This document shows, in pieces, positions 1-7,161 of a stretch of DNA of 10,837 nt. The DNA comes from Actinomycetota bacterium (GTDB taxonomy: Bacteria > Actinomycetota > Actinomycetes > Streptosporangiales > Streptosporangiaceae), in assembly GCA_003140115.1 (NCBI GenBank), contig PLIQ01000636.1, positions 4,544 to 15,380 on the forward strand, given 5' to 3'. Numbering within the stretch: the stretch's first letter is position 1; each line of letters starts with the position of its first letter. A model generated the notes under the pieces. The model saw nothing but the letters and a program-made list of their open reading frames with translations, made no database searches and was not told where the DNA came from. The position numbers and the translations under genes were made by a program.

Positions 1-589
1 CGATGCCGGCCTGGCTGCCGTACCTGCCGTACTCGGTCGCAGGCTGGCTGGCGTAGCTCGGGGCCCCGGAGTCGATTCCCGTGTCCGGGACCGTCTCCGC
101 TATCCCTCCGCCAGGCACCGTGACACCCCCGACCGGGGGCATCGTCTCGTCCGCGGCTACATCCCCGGCCGGGACCGTCGTCTCGTCCACGGTTACATCC
201 CCGCCAGGGGCGGTCGTCTTGTCCGCGTCGTTGTCCCAGTAGTCGCGGTCACCAGCCTCGGGGACTCGCACCGCGGCCACGTCATCCGGATCGGTTGCGT
301 CCGCGTAATCCGTTTCGTCCTCGACGGCCAGGCTGCTCACCGTGCTCGGCTCGCCAGGGCGGCTCGACCATGACCCGTTCGGGTCGGTCGTGTCCGCGTT
401 CGGCGCGGCCGTCTCGTCCGGGACGGTCTCATCCGGCTTGTCTCCGCGCAGGGCGGAGGCTACCTTCCTCAGCCGCGTCATCGGCCCGGCGTCGTCGGCG
501 TAGCGCTCGTCGGTCTCATCGTCCGGGACGACCTCCCCGCGGACGACATAGCCGGTGCCCTGCGCCTGACCGGACTGGTCCTGCGTCAT
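1..589 (-). CDS. Acidic low-complexity protein, partial (C-terminus beyond the left edge)
   Basis: An open reading frame runs leftward from an ATG at 589-587 with no stop, giving 196 visible residues. A purine-rich ribosome site (AGGAAGGG, complement of 598-605) lies 8 bases upstream of that ATG. The protein begins MTQDQSGQAQGTGYVVRGEV and is rich in Asp, Glu, Thr, Pro and Gly. It has no hydrophobic segment in the visible part, so it is probably disordered. Near residues 125-160 it carries three 12-residue repeats of the form TTxPxGDVxxDE. It starts 26 bases after the upstream membrane-protein gene ends, so the two are probably co-transcribed and may work together. I do not recognise the family, and any folded domain must lie beyond the window edge. 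Third-position G/C bias and the ribosome site support that it is real; its function is unknown. Confidence 0.6.
   Translation of the reverse strand, partial: MTQDQSGQAQGTGYVVRGEVVPDDETDERYADDAGPMTRLRKVASALRGDKPDETVPDETAAPNADTTDPNGSWSSRPGEPSTVSSLAVEDETDYADATDPDDVAAVRVPEAGDRDYWDNDADKTTAPGGDVTVDETTVPAGDVAADETMPPVGGVTVPGGGIAETVPDTGIDSGAPSYASQPATEYGRYGSQAGI
110..217 (-). repeat. Three tandem 36-base coding repeats (12 residues each)
   Basis: Units at 182-217, 146-181 and 110-145 encode TTAPGGDVTVDE, TTVPAGDVAADE and TMPPVGGVTVPG. The first two units agree at about 30 of 36 bases and the third has diverged more. They stay in frame inside the acidic partial protein. Confidence 0.7.
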
Positions 590-615
590 GGGAATCACCC
601 TTCCTGTTCTGATGG

Positions 616-1302
616 CTATCGCGGAGTGTCCGCGGTGCGGTCGGTGTTCTCAGCGGCTAGATCGCCGTTCTCGCTGGCTAGATCGCCGTTCTGGGTGGCC
701 AGGTCGGTGTTTTCCGCGATGCGGTCGTTGTTCTCCGCGATACGGCTGCTGTTACCGGCGATCACGGGGTCACGCTGGGCCTGACCTTCACGCAGGCCGG
801 TCAGGTCTTCGAACAGCGCGCGGTTGCGGATCAGGGCCTCCCTGAGCTGCTCGGTGGTCGCCGACTCGGTTCGGAGATCCTGGGTACTCCGGTAGCCGTC
901 CAGCGAGCGGGCGTGGTAGACGGACAGGGCCTCGATGCTGGCGTTCCTGTCGTCAGCCGGGTAGCCCCGGTCCCGCATGACGGTCCAGACCAGGGTGTCC
1001 GCGTCGGACACGGCCGCAGCCGGGGCGTCGACGAAACGCTCCTGGATCACCGCCCAGTCACTGCTGTACCTGGCCTGCTGGTCGGCGGACAGCGGCCGGA
1101 TGTCCAACGCTTCCACCCGCCGCTGCCGGGCGGTCAGCTCGGCGTCGGCCTTCCTAGGGCCGATCTCCTTGGCCAGGCGGTCGTACTCCGGTCCGAATTG
1201 GCGTCGCATGCGCGCCCGCCGCAGCTGCGCAGAGGCGACCACGGCGACAGCTGCCACGACGATGACAGCGATGATGATGCCTATGATTGCTCCGGTCGAC
1301 AT
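616..1302 (-). CDS. Single-pass membrane protein with C-terminal heptad repeats (conserved actinobacterial family, function unknown)
   Basis: The 228-residue protein starts at ATG 1302-1300 behind a strong ribosome site (GGGAGG, 6 bases upstream). Residues about 4-25 form one hydrophobic helix (IIGIIIAVIVVAAVAVVASA) followed by Arg-rich sequence, suggesting an anchor with a cytoplasmic body. Residues 35-175 resemble a family common in streptomycetes and relatives and annotated only as a membrane or secreted protein. The recognisable segments are RRQFGPEYDRL, IRPLSADQQARY, a W-x6-RFVDAP-like block, MRDRGYP and EQLREALIRNRALFEDL. Residues 184-225 are six heptads starting with Asn, which I believe are an extension beyond the conserved body. 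The gene heads a leftward pair with the acidic protein. A sigma-B-like promoter lies just upstream, so stress control is possible but inferred. The molecular function is unknown. Confidence 0.85.
   Translation of the reverse strand: MSTGAIIGIIIAVIVVAAVAVVASAQLRRARMRRQFGPEYDRLAKEIGPRKADAELTARQRRVEALDIRPLSADQQARYSSDWAVIQERFVDAPAAAVSDADTLVWTVMRDRGYPADDRNASIEALSVYHARSLDGYRSTQDLRTESATTEQLREALIRNRALFEDLTGLREGQAQRDPVIAGNSSRIAENNDRIAENTDLATQNGDLASENGDLAAENTDRTADTPR
628..753 (-). repeat. Six tandem 21-base coding repeats (Asn-led heptads)
   Basis: The units encode NSSRIAE, NNDRIAE, NTDLATQ, NGDLASE, NGDLAAE and NTDRTAD, followed only by TPR and the stop. Asn is invariant at position 1. Aliphatic residues fall at position 5 (Ile, first two units) or position 4 (Leu, middle three). 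The seven-residue period suggests a coiled coil, although the core positions are not perfectly regular. Confidence 0.75.
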
Positions 1303-1337
1303 GATTACCTCCCGTTAGGGTCGAAGCGTTCATTCGA

Positions 1338-1362
1338 CTACCCTGCTCGGTCCGGCTAAACC
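1338..1362 (-). promoter_or_regulatory. Candidate sigma-B/SigF-type stress promoter for the leftward membrane-protein operon
   Basis: Read leftward, GGTTT (complement of 1358-1362) is followed after 14 bases by GGGTAG (complement of 1338-1343). Known actinobacterial sigma-B/SigF promoters have GTTT-like -35 and GGGTAY -10 boxes with 14-16 bases between them; only the last base here departs from that pattern. Transcription would begin about 30 bases before the ATG at 1302, leaving room for the GGGAGG ribosome site. This is a motif match only. Confidence 0.4.
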
Positions 1363-1366
1363 GGAC
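1350..1366. promoter_or_regulatory. Perfect inverted repeat overlapping the leftward -35 box (possible operator)
   Basis: GTCCGG and CCGGAC flank the 5-base centre CTAAA. The dyad spans the proposed -35 box at 1358-1362, so a bound regulator could block that promoter. No T-run follows on either strand, so it does not look like a terminator. Such short GC dyads also arise by chance in this genome. Confidence 0.25.
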
Positions 1367-1442
1367 GGCCCTTCCCGATCCCTCCGAATACCGACCATTA
1401 GCCGCGCCTCGGTGCCACCGGAGGCACACGCCGGCTGACGGG

Positions 1443-1448
1443 TAGCAT
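1443..1448 (+). promoter_or_regulatory. Candidate -10 box for the rightward DUF2567-his operon
   Basis: TAGCAT matches the TAnnnT pattern of vegetative actinobacterial -10 boxes. No good -35 hexamer lies at the usual distance. Transcription would begin near 1455, shortly before the GAGGGAGG ribosome site at 1471-1478. It is the best candidate I see in the divergent gap, with weak support. Confidence 0.25.
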
Positions 1449-1470
1449 CATCGGGAGCGATCCGGGCGAT

Positions 1471-1478
1471 GAGGGAGG
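1471..1478 (+). promoter_or_regulatory. Strong ribosome-binding site with no canonical start codon behind it
   Basis: GAGGGAGG is among the best ribosome sites in the window. In the frame of the following membrane protein no ATG, GTG or TTG occurs within range. An ACG at 1483 is the closest plausible start, where a single base change would give ATG. Confidence 0.4.
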
Positions 1479-1542
1479 TCTCACGAAAGGGCGACTGGCG
1501 GCTTTCCTCACGGCCCTGGCGGGCAGCGCGGTACTCGGAATC

Positions 1543-2031
1543 GTGGCCGGGCTCATCTGGTACGCGATCGCGCCGCGCGCGCTGCTGCAGGAGATCTCCG
1601 CTGGCGAGGCCGAGGTGGTGCACGCGGAAACCACGGCGTTCATCGTGGCCGACGCGTGGTTCGCCCTGATCGCCGTGGTCGGCGGGCTGATCACCGGCGT
1701 CCTCGGCTACCGCATCCTGGTCCGCCGGGCCGGCGCGGCGGCCACCGCCGGGCTCGTCTTGGGCGCGGTCGCCGCCGCCCTGCTGGCCCTGTGGGTCGGC
1801 GACAACATCGGGCTCGGCACCTACAACCACCTGCTCGCGTCCAGCCCGACCGGGGCCTTCTTCCACGCCTCACTCGTGCTGGGGGCCAAGAGCACGCTCG
1901 CGTTCTGGCCGTTGTGCACCTCGGCCGTCATCTTGCTGGCCGAGACGGGCGCCCGCCGCTCCGCCCAGGGCGCGGCCCGGCCCCGCCACCGGCAAGCGTC
2001 CGACGGACCCGACGGACTCTCCGTAGACTAA
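1543..2031 (+). CDS. DUF2567-type four-helix membrane protein at the head of the his operon
   Basis: The family is actinobacterial with unknown function. Recognition rests on the GLIWYAIAP segment, the FIVADAWFALIAVVGG helix, a basic loop (YRILVRRAG) and a third helix rich in Ala and Leu ending LWVG. A fourth helix follows (STLAFWPLCTSAVILLAE), then a basic, Pro-containing tail. The coordinates use GTG 1543, the first canonical start in the frame. That start removes most of the first membrane helix. The frame stays open upstream and encodes LAAFLTALAGSAVLGIVAGL preceded by basic KGR, so real translation probably begins near 1483 (ACG) behind the GAGGGAGG site. The gene ends 4 bases before hisD starts and is probably co-transcribed with it. 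The family call is fairly secure; the start is not. Confidence 0.7.
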   Translation: MAGLIWYAIAPRALLQEISAGEAEVVHAETTAFIVADAWFALIAVVGGLITGVLGYRILVRRAGAAATAGLVLGAVAAALLALWVGDNIGLGTYNHLLASSPTGAFFHASLVLGAKSTLAFWPLCTSAVILLAETGARRSAQGAARPRHRQASDGPDGLSVD

Positions 2032-2035
2032 GCGG

Positions 2036-3361
2036 GTGATTTCCCGTATCGACCTGCGCGGGCGCGAACCGGGCCAGCTCAGCCGGACCGCGCTGGCCGG
2101 CGTCCTGCCCCGGGCCGCCACCGACGTCGAGGCCGCGGCGACCCTGATCCGACCCGTTTGCGACGACGTCCGGCGCCGCGGCGCGCAGGCCGTCCGCGAG
2201 TACACCGCCCGCTTCGACCACGTGGACCTAGAAACCACCCTGGTCCCGCAAACGGCGCTCGACGAGGCGCTCGCCGCCCTGGATCCCGCGGTCAAGCAAG
2301 CCCTCACCGAGGCGGCCCGCCGCACCAGAACGGTGCACCAAGCCCAGCTCCCGGCCGAACACCCGACCCAGGTCACCGACGGCCTCACCGTCACCGGCCG
2401 TTTCGTCCCCGTCCCAAGGGCCGGGGTGTACGTGCCGGGCGGCCTGGTGGCCTACCCCTCCTCGGTGGTGATGAACATCGTCCCGGCCCAGGTCGCCGGC
2501 GTCGGAGCGATCGCCGTGGCGTCGCCGCCGCAGGCCAGGCACGGCGGCCTGCCGCACCCGTCCGTGCTCGCCGCCTGCGCGCTGCTCGGCATCAGGGAGG
2601 TGCACGCCGTGGGCGGTGCCCAGGCCCTGGCCATGTTCGCCTACGGGACCGAAGACTGCGCCCCCGTGGACGTGATCACCGGTCCCGGCAACGTCTACGT
2701 CGCGGCAGCCAAGCGGGTCCTGCGCGGCGTGGTCGGCACCGACGGCGAGAACGGTCCCACCGAGGTGGCCATCGTCGCTGATGACACCGCGGATCCCGTC
2801 TTCGTGGCCGCCGACCTGATCGCCCAGGCCGAGCACGACGAACTGGCCGCCTGCCTGCTGATCACGACCGATGACCGCCTGGCCGCAAACGTCGAGCAAG
2901 AGCTAGCCCGGCAGGTCCCGGCCACCAGGCACCGGGACCGGGTCACCACGGCACTAGCAAACCAGTCCGCCTGCGTCCTGGTCGACGACCTCGACGCGGC
3001 CCTGGCCGTGAGCGACGCCTGGGCGCCCGAGCACCTGGAGATCCAGGCCCGGGACCCGGCCAAGCTGGCCGCGCGGGTGGTCAACGCGGGCGCGGTCTTC
3101 GCCGGCCCGTACGCCCCGGTCTCCCTCGGGGACTATCTGGCCGGCTCCAACCACGTGCTGCCGACCGGCGGGACGGCCCGGCACACCAGCGGGCTGTCGG
3201 TGTGGCCGTTCGGCCGGCTGGTCAACGTGATCGAATGCGACCAAGCGGCGCTGGCCGCCGCCGCGCCGCTGATCGACGCCCTGGGCGGAGCCGAGGACCT
3301 AGCCGCGCACGTCCAAGCCGTCCGCACGCGCGTGCCACGGGAAGCGGGCAGGAGTAAATGA
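2036..3361 (+). CDS. hisD: Histidinol dehydrogenase HisD
   Basis: HisD carries out the last two steps of histidine synthesis in the cytoplasm, oxidising L-histidinol through the aldehyde to L-histidine with two NAD+. The 441-residue length is normal. Conserved blocks are visible: VPVPRAGVYVPGG (125-136), GPGNVYVAAAKR (216-227), NGPTEVAIVADD (239-250), AQAEHDEL (263-270) and APEHLEI (330-336). Gln264, His267, Asp366 (SLGDYLAG) and His425 sit where the zinc ligands are expected, and Glu332-His333 where the catalytic pair lies. Translation starts at GTG 2036, 4 bases after the DUF2567 stop, with only a weak ribosome site, suggesting coupling to that gene. The stop overlaps the hisC start. Confidence 0.97.
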   Translation: MISRIDLRGREPGQLSRTALAGVLPRAATDVEAAATLIRPVCDDVRRRGAQAVREYTARFDHVDLETTLVPQTALDEALAALDPAVKQALTEAARRTRTVHQAQLPAEHPTQVTDGLTVTGRFVPVPRAGVYVPGGLVAYPSSVVMNIVPAQVAGVGAIAVASPPQARHGGLPHPSVLAACALLGIREVHAVGGAQALAMFAYGTEDCAPVDVITGPGNVYVAAAKRVLRGVVGTDGENGPTEVAIVADDTADPVFVAADLIAQAEHDELAACLLITTDDRLAANVEQELARQVPATRHRDRVTTALANQSACVLVDDLDAALAVSDAWAPEHLEIQARDPAKLAARVVNAGAVFAGPYAPVSLGDYLAGSNHVLPTGGTARHTSGLSVWPFGRLVNVIECDQAALAAAAPLIDALGGAEDLAAHVQAVRTRVPREAGRSK

Positions 3362-4443
3362 CCGGTGAATCACTGGCCGTTCGGGATGACCTCAAAGGCC
3401 TGCATCCGTACGGCGCGCCCCAGATCGACGTGCCGGTCCGGCTGAACACCAACGAGAACCCCTACCCGCCCAGTCCCGCGCTGCAACGGGCCATCGCCGA
3501 CGCGGTGGCCCAGGCGGCGGCCACCCTGAACCGGTACCCGGACCGGGACGCCACCGACCTGCGCAAGGACCTGGCCGACTACCTGGGGCACGGGCTGACC
3601 GCCCGCCACACGTGGGCCGCCAACGGGTCGAACGAGGTCATCCAGCAACTGCTGCAGGCCTTCGGCGGGCCGGGGCGGCGGGCGCTCGGATTCGACCCCG
3701 GCTACTCCATGCACCCGCTGATCGCCCAGGTGACCTGCACCGGCTGGGTATCGGTGGACCGCGACGAGGACTTCGGCCTGGACCCGGACTACGCGGCCCG
3801 CGCCGTCGAGCAAGCGCAGCCCAGCCTGGTCTTCCTGACCTCGCCTAACAACCCGACCGGCACCTCCGCCCCGATCGACGTCATCGAGGCGATCTGCGCC
3901 GCGGCGCCCGGGCTGGTGGTGATCGACGAGGCGTACGCCGAATTCGCCCGCGAAGGCACGCCCAGCGCGCTGACCCTGCTGCCGCGCTACCCGGGGCTGG
4001 TGGTCACCCGCACCATGTCCAAGGCCTTCGCCATGGCCGGCGCCCGGGTCGGGTACCTGGCCGCCGCGCCCGAGATAGTCGAGAAGCTGCTGCTGGTCCG
4101 GCTGCCCTATCACCTGTCCGCGGTGACCCAGGCCGTGGCCAGGGCCGCACTCGCGCTGGCCGCCGAACCGCTGGCCACCGTCACGACTCTTCGGAGCGAA
4201 CGAGACGGGGTGGTCCGCTGGCTGCGAGCGCGCGGGCTGCGGGTGGCGGACTCGGACGCGAACTTCGTGCTGTTCGGCACGTTCGAGTCGCGCCGGGACG
4301 TCTGGCAGCGGCTGGTGGACCGCGGCGTCTTGGTCCGCGAGGTCGGTCCGCCGCGCTGGCTGCGGGTCAGCGTCGGGACACCGCAGGAGATGGCGGCGTT
4401 CCGCGCCGCGCTAGGAGAGATACTGAGCGAGGTGCTGACGTGA
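3358..4443 (+). CDS. hisC: Histidinol-phosphate aminotransferase HisC
   Basis: HisC is a PLP-dependent class I/II aminotransferase that converts imidazole acetol phosphate to L-histidinol phosphate using glutamate. The 361 residues show the family landmarks: [11 protein letters not shown] (30-40), the cofactor-contact Tyr60, SPNNPTGT (162-169), and [10 protein letters not shown] (187-196) with Asp190 and Tyr193. Lys222 in [17 protein letters not shown] is the PLP-forming lysine and Arg230 binds cofactor phosphate. Arg336 in LRVSVG is the likely substrate-carboxylate arginine. The ATG at 3358 overlaps the hisD stop (ATGA), and AGGAG lies 5 bases upstream. It is the second gene of the six-gene coupled run. 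Nothing is missing or truncated. Related aromatic aminotransferases look similar, but the operon position settles HisC. Confidence 0.96.
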   Translation: MTGESLAVRDDLKGLHPYGAPQIDVPVRLNTNENPYPPSPALQRAIADAVAQAAATLNRYPDRDATDLRKDLADYLGHGLTARHTWAANGSNEVIQQLLQAFGGPGRRALGFDPGYSMHPLIAQVTCTGWVSVDRDEDFGLDPDYAARAVEQAQPSLVFLTSPNNPTGTSAPIDVIEAICAAAPGLVVIDEAYAEFAREGTPSALTLLPRYPGLVVTRTMSKAFAMAGARVGYLAAAPEIVEKLLLVRLPYHLSAVTQAVARAALALAAEPLATVTTLRSERDGVVRWLRARGLRVADSDANFVLFGTFESRRDVWQRLVDRGVLVREVGPPRWLRVSVGTPQEMAAFRAALGEILSEVLT

Positions 4444-5033
4444 ACCGGACGGCCCGGGTGGAGCGGGTCACCAAGGAGACCCAGATCCTGGTCGAGCTCG
4501 ACCTGGACGGCGACGGAGTGACCGACGTCGGCACCGGCGTCCCGTTCTTCGACCACATGCTGGCCCAGCTCGGCAAGCACAGCGGAGCGGACCTGACCGT
4601 GCGGGCCAAGGGCGACACCGAGATCGACGCCCACCACACCGTGGAGGACACCTCGATCACCCTCGGCCAGGCGCTCAGGGAGGCGCTGGGCGACAAGCGG
4701 GGCATCACCCGGTTCGGCGACGCCCTGGTGCCGCTGGACGAGACGCTGGTGCAGGCCGCGGTCGACCTGTCCGGACGGCCCTACGTGGTGCACCACGAAC
4801 CGGCCGAGATGGCCCCGCTGATCGGCAGCTACGACACCACGCTGACCCGGCACATCTTCGAGTCGCTGGCCTTCGCCGCCGGGATCTGCCTGCACGTCCG
4901 GGTCATCGAAGGCCGCAACCCGCACCACATCGTGGAGGCCCAGTTCAAGGCGGTGGCGCGGGCGCTGCGCGCCGCGGCGGCGCCCGACCCGCGGGCCGGC
5001 GGCATCCCGAGCACCAAGGGCGTCTTGTCGTGA
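4440..5033 (+). CDS. hisB: Imidazoleglycerol-phosphate dehydratase HisB (monofunctional)
   Basis: HisB dehydrates imidazole glycerol phosphate to imidazole acetol phosphate, the substrate of HisC. At 197 residues it is the dehydratase alone, without the histidinol-phosphatase domain fused to it in enterobacteria, so that phosphatase must be encoded elsewhere. The two metal-binding repeats are intact: [13 protein letters not shown] (37-48) with HHTVEDT (65-71), and [11 protein letters not shown] (138-148) with [16 protein letters not shown] (162-177). His65, His66, Glu69, His162, His163 and Glu166 are the expected manganese ligands. The C-terminal IPSTKGVL is also typical. The GTG start at 4440 overlaps the hisC stop as GTGA. 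Confidence 0.97.
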   Translation: MNRTARVERVTKETQILVELDLDGDGVTDVGTGVPFFDHMLAQLGKHSGADLTVRAKGDTEIDAHHTVEDTSITLGQALREALGDKRGITRFGDALVPLDETLVQAAVDLSGRPYVVHHEPAEMAPLIGSYDTTLTRHIFESLAFAAGICLHVRVIEGRNPHHIVEAQFKAVARALRAAAAPDPRAGGIPSTKGVLS

Positions 5034-5659
5034 CGCCGAAGGTGGTGGTGCTCGACTACGGGTCCGGAAACCTGCGTTCGGTGCAGCGCGCGCTGACCCG
5101 GGCGGGCGCGGACGTGACCGTGACCGCCGACGCCGACGCGGCACTGGAGTGCGACGGGCTCGCCGTGCCCGGCGTGGGCGCGTTCGCGGCCTGCATGGCC
5201 GGGCTGCGAGCCGTCGGCGGCGACAAGCTGATCGCCCAGCGGCTGGAGCGAAGCCGCCCGGTGCTCGCCATCTGCGTGGGCATGCAGGTGCTGTTCAGCG
5301 CCGGGGTGGAGCACGAAATCTGGACCGAAGGCTGCGGGGCCTGGCCGGGTACGGTGGAGCGGCTGGACGCCGGCGTACTCCCGCACATGGGCTGGAACAC
5401 GGTGGCGGCGGCCCCGGATTCGGTTCTCTTCGCCGGAATCGAGCCGGGCACCCGCTTCTACTTCGTGCACTCCTATGCGCTCCGGGAGGCCGACGCCGCA
5501 GACCTGGTCGCCACGGGCGCCCGCGTCTCATGGACCGAGCACGGCGAGCGATTCGCGGCCGCGGTCGAGCAGGGCATGCTGTCCGCGACCCAGTTCCACC
5601 CGGAGAAGTCCGGTGCCGCCGGCGCGGCCCTGCTGCGCAACTGGCTGGCCACGCTATGA
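5030..5659 (+). CDS. hisH: Imidazole glycerol phosphate synthase, glutaminase subunit HisH
   Basis: HisH is the class I glutamine amidotransferase subunit that releases ammonia from glutamine and passes it to HisF. The triad is visible in 209 residues: nucleophile Cys82 in [11 protein letters not shown], and His190 and Glu192 in [14 protein letters not shown] (47-52), near the oxyanion site, and PHMGWN and YFVHSY, typical of HisH rather than other amidotransferases, are present. The start begins as [11 protein letters not shown], usual for the family. The GTG at 5030 overlaps the hisB stop (GTGA). The partner gene hisF lies two genes downstream, separated by priA, a common actinobacterial order. 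Confidence 0.96.
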   Translation: MTPKVVVLDYGSGNLRSVQRALTRAGADVTVTADADAALECDGLAVPGVGAFAACMAGLRAVGGDKLIAQRLERSRPVLAICVGMQVLFSAGVEHEIWTEGCGAWPGTVERLDAGVLPHMGWNTVAAAPDSVLFAGIEPGTRFYFVHSYALREADAADLVATGARVSWTEHGERFAAAVEQGMLSATQFHPEKSGAAGAALLRNWLATL

Positions 5660-6384
5660 CCCGGCTCACCCTGCTGCCGGCGGTGGACGTCACCGACGGG
5701 CACGCGGTCCAGCTCGTGCAGGGCGTGGCGGGCAGCGGCGGCCAGTACGGCGACCCGATGCAGGCCGCGCTGGCCTGGCAGCGGGCCGGCGCCTCGTGGA
5801 TCCACCTCGTGGACCTGGACGCCGCCTTCGGCCGCGGCTCGAACGCGGACCTGCTCGCCGACGTGGTGCGTAAGGTCGATGTGCAGGTCGAGATGTCCGG
5901 CGGCATCAGGGACGATGACTCGCTGGCCCGCGCGCTGGGCACCGGCTGCGCGCGGGTCAACATCGGCACCGCGGCGCTGGAGAACCCGCTGTGGGTACGG
6001 TCGGTCATCGCCCGGCACGGCGAGCGGGTCGCGGTCGGGCTGGACGTCCGGGGCACCCGGCTGGCCGCCCGCGGCTGGACCGCCGAGGGCGGCGACCTGT
6101 ACGACACGCTGGACCGGCTGAACGCCGAGGGCTGCGCCCGGTACGTGGTGACCGACGTGCTCAAGGACGGCACGCTGCGCGGACCCAACCTGGACCTGCT
6201 CCGGAACGTCTGCGCGCGTACCACCGCGCCCGTGGTGGCCAGCGGGGGAGTGTCCAGCCTGGCCGACCTGCGGGCCATCGCCTCGCTCGTCCCGCTCGGC
6301 GTCGAGGGCGCCATCGTCGGCACCGCCTTGTACGAGGGCGCGTTCACCCTGTCCGAAGCCCTGGCCGAGGTCAGGCAGGCGTGA
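5656..6384 (+). CDS. priA: Phosphoribosyl isomerase A PriA (HisA and probably TrpF activity)
   Basis: This (beta/alpha)8-barrel enzyme of 242 residues performs the HisA Amadori isomerisation of ProFAR to PRFAR. In many actinomycetes lacking a separate trpF it also isomerises phosphoribosyl anthranilate for tryptophan synthesis. The actinobacterial PriA pattern is clear: [10 protein letters not shown] (7-15), [16 protein letters not shown] (31-46), [16 protein letters not shown] (48-63), SGGIRDD (81-87), [12 protein letters not shown] (100-111) and [13 protein letters not shown] (166-178). Asp11, Asp130 and Asp171 lie at barrel strand ends where catalytic aspartates are expected. The ATG at 5656 overlaps the hisH stop (ATGA) with no obvious ribosome site of its own, pointing to translational coupling. 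Dual activity is inferred from family membership, since trpF cannot be excluded elsewhere in the genome. Confidence 0.93.
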   Translation: MTRLTLLPAVDVTDGHAVQLVQGVAGSGGQYGDPMQAALAWQRAGASWIHLVDLDAAFGRGSNADLLADVVRKVDVQVEMSGGIRDDDSLARALGTGCARVNIGTAALENPLWVRSVIARHGERVAVGLDVRGTRLAARGWTAEGGDLYDTLDRLNAEGCARYVVTDVLKDGTLRGPNLDLLRNVCARTTAPVVASGGVSSLADLRAIASLVPLGVEGAIVGTALYEGAFTLSEALAEVRQA

Positions 6385-7142
6385 CCGTCGCGGTGCGGGT
6401 CATCCCCTGCCTGGACGTCGACGGGGGCCGGGTGGTCAAGGGCGTGAACTTCCGCGAGCTGCGCGACGCCGGAGACCCAGTGGAGCTGGCCGCCTTCTAC
6501 GATGCCGAGGGCGCCGACGAGCTGACCTTCCTCGACATCACCGCGTCCAGCGGCGGCCGGGACACCATGTACGACGTGGTCCGGCGGACCGCCGAGCAGG
6601 TGTTCATCCCGCTCACCGTCGGCGGCGGCGTGCGCAGCGTCGCCGACGTGGACCGCCTGCTGCGCGCCGGGGCCGACAAGGTCTCACTCAACACCGCCGC
6701 CGTGGCCCGTCCGGAGTTGCTCGGCGAGGCGGCCCAGCGGTTCGGGTCGCAGTGCGTCGTGCTGTCCGTGGACGCCCGCCGCCTCCCCGGGCCACCCAGC
6801 GGCTTCGAGGTGACCACCCACGGCGGCCGGACCGGCACCGGGATCGACGCGGTGGAATGGGCCCAGCGGGCCGTGCAACTCGGCGCGGGCGAGATTCTGC
6901 TGAACTCGATGGACGCGGACGGGACCACCGTCGGCTTCGACCTGGAGCTGATCCGGGCCGTCCGCGCCGCGGTCACCGTCCCGGTGATCGCCAGCGGCGG
7001 CGCGGGCACGCTGGCCCACTTCGCGCCCGCGGTGGACGCCGGAGCGGACGCGGTGCTGGCCGCCAGCGTGTTCCACTTCGGCACGCTGCGCATCGGCCAG
7101 GTCAAGAACGCGCTGCGCGGCGCGGGTCACCCCGTCCGCTGA
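6381..7142 (+). CDS. hisF: Imidazole glycerol phosphate synthase, cyclase subunit HisF
   Basis: HisF uses ammonia from HisH to convert PRFAR to imidazole glycerol phosphate and AICAR, the latter returning to purine synthesis. The 253-residue barrel contains [18 protein letters not shown] (7-24), [13 protein letters not shown] (50-62), [10 protein letters not shown] (78-86), [11 protein letters not shown] (98-108) and [11 protein letters not shown] (172-182). VIASGGAGT (202-210) and AASVFHFG (227-234) follow. Asp12 and Asp131 correspond to the two catalytic aspartates. The start chosen is GTG 6381, because it overlaps the priA stop (GTGA) and gives the normal N-terminus; longer upstream readings in this frame are artefacts. 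It is the last gene of the rightward run, with ppgK facing it 19 bases downstream. Confidence 0.97.
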   Translation: MTVAVRVIPCLDVDGGRVVKGVNFRELRDAGDPVELAAFYDAEGADELTFLDITASSGGRDTMYDVVRRTAEQVFIPLTVGGGVRSVADVDRLLRAGADKVSLNTAAVARPELLGEAAQRFGSQCVVLSVDARRLPGPPSGFEVTTHGGRTGTGIDAVEWAQRAVQLGAGEILLNSMDADGTTVGFDLELIRAVRAAVTVPVIASGGAGTLAHFAPAVDAGADAVLAASVFHFGTLRIGQVKNALRGAGHPVR

Positions 7143-7161
7143 CCCTTGGCCCGGCGGTGAG

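Noticed and set aside
1469..1669. Open frame from ATG 1469
   Set aside because: It encodes an Arg/Ser-rich sequence and runs out of frame through the first helices of the DUF2567 protein.
2032..2035. Promoter or regulatory leader directly before hisD
   Set aside because: Only 4 bases separate the DUF2567 stop from the hisD start, so hisD is more likely read from the upstream promoter.
4110..5144. Long leftward open frame opposite hisC and hisB
   Set aside because: It lies opposite two secure enzyme genes, changes composition along its length and shows no family motif.
5149..5655. Longer reading frame leading into priA across hisH
   Set aside because: It is an Arg/Gly/Ala-rich off-frame reading of hisH; the ATG at 5656 gives the normal PriA N-terminus with an ATGA overlap.
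5295..6347. Long leftward open frame opposite hisH and priA
   Set aside because: Its Ser/Arg/Pro-rich product has no recognisable motif and it sits opposite two secure genes; such frames are expected in DNA of this GC content.
5991..6380. Longer reading frame leading into hisF across priA
   Set aside because: It is an off-frame reading of priA; GTG 6381 gives the standard HisF start.
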